64,000 nucleotides of DNA from Sialis fuliginosa (Eukaryota; Arthropoda; Insecta; Megaloptera; Sialidae): positions 1,397,001 through 1,461,000 of the forward strand of contig OY540813.1 in the NCBI GenBank assembly GCA_961205875.1, written 5' to 3'. Position 1 is the stretch's first letter, and each line of letters begins with the position of its first letter. This document shows, piece after piece, positions 59,253-64,000 of the stretch. Made by a program: the position numbers and the translations under genes. The notes beneath the pieces were generated by a model that ran no database searches, was not told the origin of the DNA, and saw nothing but the letters and a program-made list of their open reading frames with translations.

Positions 59253-59661
59253 GACCTCTTCAATAGCTATCCCTAAGGTTCAATTGAACTACAAATGTAC
59301 CAAGTCTTATCAAAATTAGTGAGATAATATTCGCAATGTTCACTTATTAAAAGTTACAAAATTTCGAATATTTCTAAAACCCCTGATACGATTAGCGCCA
59401 AAATAAATAGGTCTGGAGTACTCACTGAAACAAACATTTTCTCCAAAAATAATTCAGATCGGTGTATTTTTACAGTAGTTATCGTGAACGAAAGAAAATT
59501 CTACATCCGCACAGACACACAGACAGACGCAAAGCCGCCATGCGGAAAAATCAACTTTTCTTTACGTTTTGAAGGTAGTACAATCAGAATCTGCTCTTAT
59601 TTCGGACACGATTTTTCGACGGTATTACAGAACTTCCATTTCTTTCAGAACATGGAAGTAA
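59253..59661 (-). mobile_element. Family A 5' half
   Basis: Reverse orientation. It ends with the 5' hairpin TTTCAGAACATGGAAGTA at 59645-59661 and abuts interior family B sequence (59664 on), so it appears to have inserted into, or recombined with, a family B copy. Confidence 0.75.
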
Positions 59662-59663
59662 AA

Positions 59664-59852
59664 ATCAGTTTAGTGGTTTATGTATTATGCGTGTGACAAG
59701 GATTCAGGTGATAGACACACAGACAGACAGATAGACAAGAAAAAAGTGTTTGCTTTGACCTGAAACGGAAAGATCAAATCAGAAAACAACTTTTTTTCTC
59801 GTTGAAAAACAATCACAAAGCTTCTCGTATCTATCATCGATATGGCGAAGAA
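59664..59852 (-). mobile_element. Family B 5' fragment
   Basis: Runs from CAGTTTAGTGGTTTATG through ACACACAGACAGACAGATAG to a 5' hairpin with a small insertion (CTTCTCGTATCTATCATCGA). It is joined on the left to the 5' end of a family A copy. Confidence 0.75.
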
Positions 59853-59866
59853 ACAATACTATACAA

Positions 59867-60309
59867 CAGTGTTTCTCAACCTTTTAGTATTTGCGACCCA
59901 ATTTTCAATCACAATTCTCATCGCCCCTCAACCCCACCCCCCTCTGAAATCGTGCTGTTATTGTAATATAAGTTTCTATGTAATTTAATTGTATTTTCTT
60001 TCAAAAAACTTTGCTCTGCAAGACTTGCCCAAGGGAGTCACTAATAATTATTAATCTTATTTTTAATTTAATATTAATAAGTTAATTATTAAATACATTG
60101 CGCAGTAATGATACAATCCTATTTATAAGTGTATTATATCAGTGTAAATGTAAACGTGTATTTTATTTTTTATTATGTCAAATTGTATTTTTTTGCTTTT
60201 CTTTTAGTAAATTGAATAAATTGTCATTTTTTCTCGATATGCTCGTGCCTCCCTTTTAGTATTATCAAGCCCCCCAAAGGGGGCGCCCCCCACAGGTTGA
60301 GAATCACTG
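59867..60309 (+). mobile_element. hAT-like MITE, family Q copy 2
   Basis: A 443-base element, CAGTGTTTCTCAACCTTTTA to GGTTGAGAATCACTG, with a perfect 8-base duplication CTATACAA (59859-59866, 60310-60317). It lies 15 bases past a family B fragment, inside the downstream CARP intron. Confidence 0.9.
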
Positions 60310-60644
60310 CTATACAAGCATCTATATATATATTTTATTTCACCCCCCCCCCCATCCCCTCTTCACCGACTATAATCGAAACCATAAAGGACGCCGAAAC
60401 GAAATTAGTTTAAATGAATAAAAAAAAGTCACAACGAATTTTAAAATCTATATCCGGTTGAGAGATTACTTTGTAAAATAGTTTCCTCTTTCTCGGGATT
60501 GATCATTGAATATAAATAGGAAAAATCAAATAGCAACAAAAACTTTCAATACAGAAACATTCTGAGTTCGATAGAAACCGTTGCATTCGTTTACAAAAAA
60601 AGTTTCATCTTATTAAACATGTAGGGGCAGTGGCGCAACCAGAA

Positions 60645-60992
60645 AATATCTGCCAAGTAAATGCACAGTGCTTCCTCGTGCTAAATTCATCAAAGGTAGT
60701 TCATTATTCAACAATTTAAATAAAAACCGATAGTGTTCAGATAAATTGCTTGGAATTGGTTAACCATTTAATTTTTATACAATTTTACTAAAAAATATTA
60801 GTTCGAAATTTTTCTTAAAATGCATCTGAATATTTTTTCATATATTTTTAATTTTTTGACAATTTCAATCTAAATCTAAATTTATGCAAACGTCAAAATG
60901 ACATTTAATATGTCCAAGCAAATATCAATTTAGATAAACAAAACACGAATTTTTAAAATAAATTGAGATAAATCTTTGTAAGGGAATATTTT
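60645..60992 (-). mobile_element. Family B 3' half
   Basis: From AATATCTGCCAAGTAAATGC to TTTGTAAGGGAATATTTT. The 3' inverted repeat and palindrome are intact (GCACAGTGCTTCCTCGTGC). It is preceded by CAGTGGCGCAACCAG, a probable hAT-P end. Confidence 0.8.
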
Positions 60993-61125
60993 TAAATTTA
61001 CCCTACGATTTTTCTCATTAAATGACGAGCTTTTCCATTTTTTTCAAAAATGACCGATTGTTGGTGTAAAAATCAAATTTTATTTTTGTAAATTTGATAT
61101 TTCCTCTTTTTTTCGTAAAAATTAT

Positions 61126-61871
61126 AATATCGGTATGGAGAACCATACATGACTTCCATGTTCTTTCTATCTTTTTAAATAATTTTTAAATATACATTTT
61201 TTTAAATATTTTATTTATATAACCTACTACTATGAATATACATATCGTAATACATTAAAAAAACATATATACTTACAACGGTTACAGCTCTTTTTGCCAT
61301 TTGTACATAAATATTAGTTTTCTAATGTCAAAAACATAATTCACATTCGTAGAAAAACTAATTTGACAATTTGAATTTAGTTGCATTTGTTTCCAAGGCA
61401 ATATGAATTAATGACATATTAGTATTTAAAATTCAAATTTTAAGTGTGTTTTTCACCTCTTTAACGGCTGTTTAGGCACGTACAAATAATAAATGTCTCT
61501 TAGATTCAATTGAACTGCAAATGTAACAAATCTTATCAAAATTAGTGAGATAATACTCGCAATATTCACTTTTTAGAAGAAAAAAGTTACAAAATTTTGA
61601 ATATTTCCAAAACCCCTAATCCGATTAGCACCAAAATCAATAGGTCTGGAGTACTCACTGAGACAAACATTTTCCCCAAAAATAATTTAGATCGGTGCAT
61701 TTTTACGGTAGTTATCGTGAACGAAAGAAAATTCTACATCCGCACAGCCGCCATGCGGAAATTAACTTTTCTTTAAGTTTTGAAGTTAGTACAATCAGAA
61801 TTTGTCATTTTCTCGGACACGATTTTTCGATGGTATTACAATACTTCCATTTCCTTCGGAACATGGAAGTA
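61126..61871 (-). mobile_element. Family A copy, near full length
   Basis: Reverse-strand, 746 bases, from AATATCGGTATGGAGAACCA (3' hairpin) to GGAACATGGAAGT (5' end). It is collinear with the reference copy, but the microsatellite has shrunk to CCGCACAGCCGCC. Confidence 0.85.
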
Positions 61872-62696
61872 AAAAGAAAATCCAACTTTCCGAATGCATC
61901 ACTTTAAAATGCTAAATAAAAATACCAACTTGCGAATTTTCAATATTTGTCATACTTGCATGTTTAACTCAAGAGTAAGAGAGGGGTATTGATGAGGGGG
62001 AGGGGGGGGGTGAAATGAGGAGAGGGTAAGGACGTTGTCGGTTGACAGCTGTTTGAGTTTTTGTCACTAAACTTTCTACAGCAAGTTGGCGCGGCGCAAT
62101 ATGAGAGAACCCAAGTTTACTAGAGAGGAGAGAAACAAGTTTTTGAGATATTTTTTGCGGGCTTGGTGTTTAGAGAAAACGAACTAAACGGGAGAAACGC
62201 TCCGTTGTATATTCATATTTCCTGTCAGTTATTTTAAAGTCCATTTATTATATACAGTAGTAACACGTGTTCAAGAAAACGCCGCCGTTTTGATTTATTT
62301 TATTGAATTGGAACGTGCGAGAGTTTGTTGTTAGTCGATTTATTTACGTCAGGTCGCTGCTTGCCGTAAAATATGCCAAATGTTCTGTATGTGTGTTTTT
62401 TTGTCGTTTTCAAATGCGTGATAAATATTTATTTTATTTCAATGCCACTGAATGTGTCTACGCCAAAGTTGTAAAAGAATTATGTTCTCTGTTTTAGTTT
62501 TCATACCTGAAAAATGTGTATTTTATTATTGTGTGGCGAAGCGTCCATGGAAGCAAGGGAAGCAGTGCTTCCTTGTCTTTATGGATAAATTAATACAAAT
62601 CTGTGTTTTCAGTTAGTTAATAATTTAAAAATATTATTACAATATTCATCTTTATGCGCAACTCAAACATTTTAATCAAAAAGAGCATTTAATATT
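61872..62696. other. Relatively GC-rich unique sequence plus hAT-like end
   Basis: Around 62030-62360 composition rises (GTTGGCGCGGCGCAATATGA) and open frames lengthen, but no family was recognised. GTGGCGAAGCGTCCATGGAA at 62533, followed by an AAGGGAAGCAGTGCTTCCTT hairpin, looks like a hAT terminus. Confidence 0.35.
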
Positions 62697-63482
62697 AATT
62701 TAGACGCTCAGTTATAAAACTATAATACCTCTACGTCTTATTTTCTTGTATTTTAGTCGATATTTGAATGACGAGTTGAAGGAAATTTCACTAAAAAATT
62801 TCGAATTTTTGATTTCGTTAAAAGTATTTTTATTGTATAGAAAATGACGTGAAAAGTTGAATGCTTCAAACCGCAGGTCTGTATCTCAAACCGTTCTCGA
62901 GATATAGCCTCTCAAAGTTTTAGTTTTTTCAAATTTTTGGAGAAAAAAGGCCATAACTTTTGAATGCGTGGTCGGAATTGATTTTAGTTGACGGATTTGG
63001 AATCAGCGTGTCAGAATCTATATAATGACATGTATAATACTTTAAAATTCGACAAAAAAATTTTGGCCAAAAATCGACATTTTTTTAAGGTATACCCCTT
63101 TGAATTTTTTCGATTTTTCGTGAAATTTTTTTTTTCCGAGTTTTATGGTATTATACATGTCATTATATAGATTTTGACACGCTGATTTCAAATCCGTCAA
63201 CTAAAATCAATTCCGACCACGCGTTCAAAAGTTATGGGCTTTTTTCTCCAAAAATTTGAAAAAACTAAAACTTTGAGAGGCTATATCTCGAGAACGGTTT
63301 GAGATACAGACCTGCGGTTTGAAACAAACAACTTTTCACGTCATTTTCTATACAATAAACATACTTTTAACGAAATCAAATATGCGAAATTTTTTAGTGA
63401 AATTTCCTGCAATGAACTTTAACTCGTCATACAAATATCGACTAAAACACAAGAAAATAAGACGTAGATTCATTTAGTTACT
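62697..63482. mobile_element. Foldback family C, copy 3 (inverted)
   Basis: Flanks are in opposite orientation to the other two: ACGCTCAGTTATAAAACTAT on the left and AAGACGTAGATTCATTTAG on the right. The two arms are near-perfect inverse copies around an AT-rich loop near 63060-63130. Confidence 0.85.
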
Positions 63483-64000
63483 ATATAAATATATAAGAAT
63501 TTATTTAAAAAAGTAAAAGCTTGAACTAGTTGTTTCATAACAGTTTTTTTTTGTTAATAGGAGGGGGAGGATTGACAAAAAATTAAAGGCCATTCTCATA
63601 CTGTATTTCATTATTTTTTTTTAATGAATAAAATTCGATAATCAGTTCAATTTTTTTTCGTTTATTATATGACTTGTGTTGTACACAAAAATATTTTTTA
63701 TTTTACTTTTGTGTTTTTATTTTATCAAAAATCGTATTAATCTCGCTTTTAATATAAAAATAAATACATTTTTTAGAATCTTTTTAACCTATTTCATTAT
63801 TTAAAATCATAATATTTTGTTACTGGCATCATACCTATTGTACGTTCTATTACAAACCAAGTCCACATTAATTTTTAATCCTTAATATGTTTATAATTAT
63901 ATAAAGAATGGAAAGAAATCCTACAGAATATACATCGCTTTGTTTAACATGCTAGTTTATTTTCAAATTGTCGAGAATAAATATGTTATTATTAGCGTAA
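63483..64000. other. Noncoding, nothing recognised
   Basis: Very AT-rich sequence to the window edge, without open frames of interest or repeats shared with the rest of the window. Confidence 0.4.

Larger units (their letters stand above)
59063..64000 (+). other. Downstream CARP intron, incomplete
   Basis: The stretch starts at the donor GTTAGT and runs to the window edge without a recognisable next CARP exon, which would be expected to open with a strand like the IQIFGFN of other insect members. It contains elements of families P, A, B, hAT-Q and foldback C. Confidence 0.6.

Overview
Animal, almost certainly insect, nuclear DNA: very AT-rich, intron-rich and crowded with short non-autonomous transposons. 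A hemipteran-type genome is plausible from the repeat types, but the order cannot be fixed from sequence alone. There is no bacterial-style gene organisation, and no tRNA, rRNA or CRISPR array was recognised.

The only host gene I can support is carbonic anhydrase-related protein (CARP, CA10/CA11 type) on the + strand. Two consecutive coding exons are present, 57571-57707 and 58871-59062, separated by a 1,163-base intron. They encode the N-terminal third of the CA-like domain. No earlier exon was recognised in the 57.5 kb upstream and no later exon in the 4.9 kb downstream. Most of the window is therefore probably one giant intron, or intron plus 5' flank.

The rest is a layered transposon deposit. 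Two abundant families (A, about 11 copies; B, 11 copies) share an unusual plan: a 5' hairpin starting CTTCC, a CTGT-type microsatellite, an inverted copy of the 5' end near the 3' end, and a second small hairpin just outside that copy. This resembles Helentron-associated (DINE-1/HINE) elements. A third family (C, 3 copies at 16.9, 54.3 and 62.7 kb) is a foldback with arms of about 300 bases. Classical MITEs follow: several hAT-like elements with perfect 8-base target duplications, PIF/Harbinger-like elements with a TAA duplication, and palindromic families E, M, N and O.

Degenerate transposase remnants come from a mariner (8.0-8.5 kb) that lost its whole catalytic domain, a Tigger/pogo N-terminus (26.5 kb), and a pogo C-terminus (56.0 kb) that still shows a perfect PCNA-binding PIP box. 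Local tandem arrays lie at 22.1-22.9, 35.0-35.5, 49.5-50.2, 50.2-51.1 and 52.4-53.2 kb. MITEs press closely on the CARP exons: one starts 15 bases after the first donor site, one ends 33 bases before the next acceptor, and one starts about 30 bases after the second donor.
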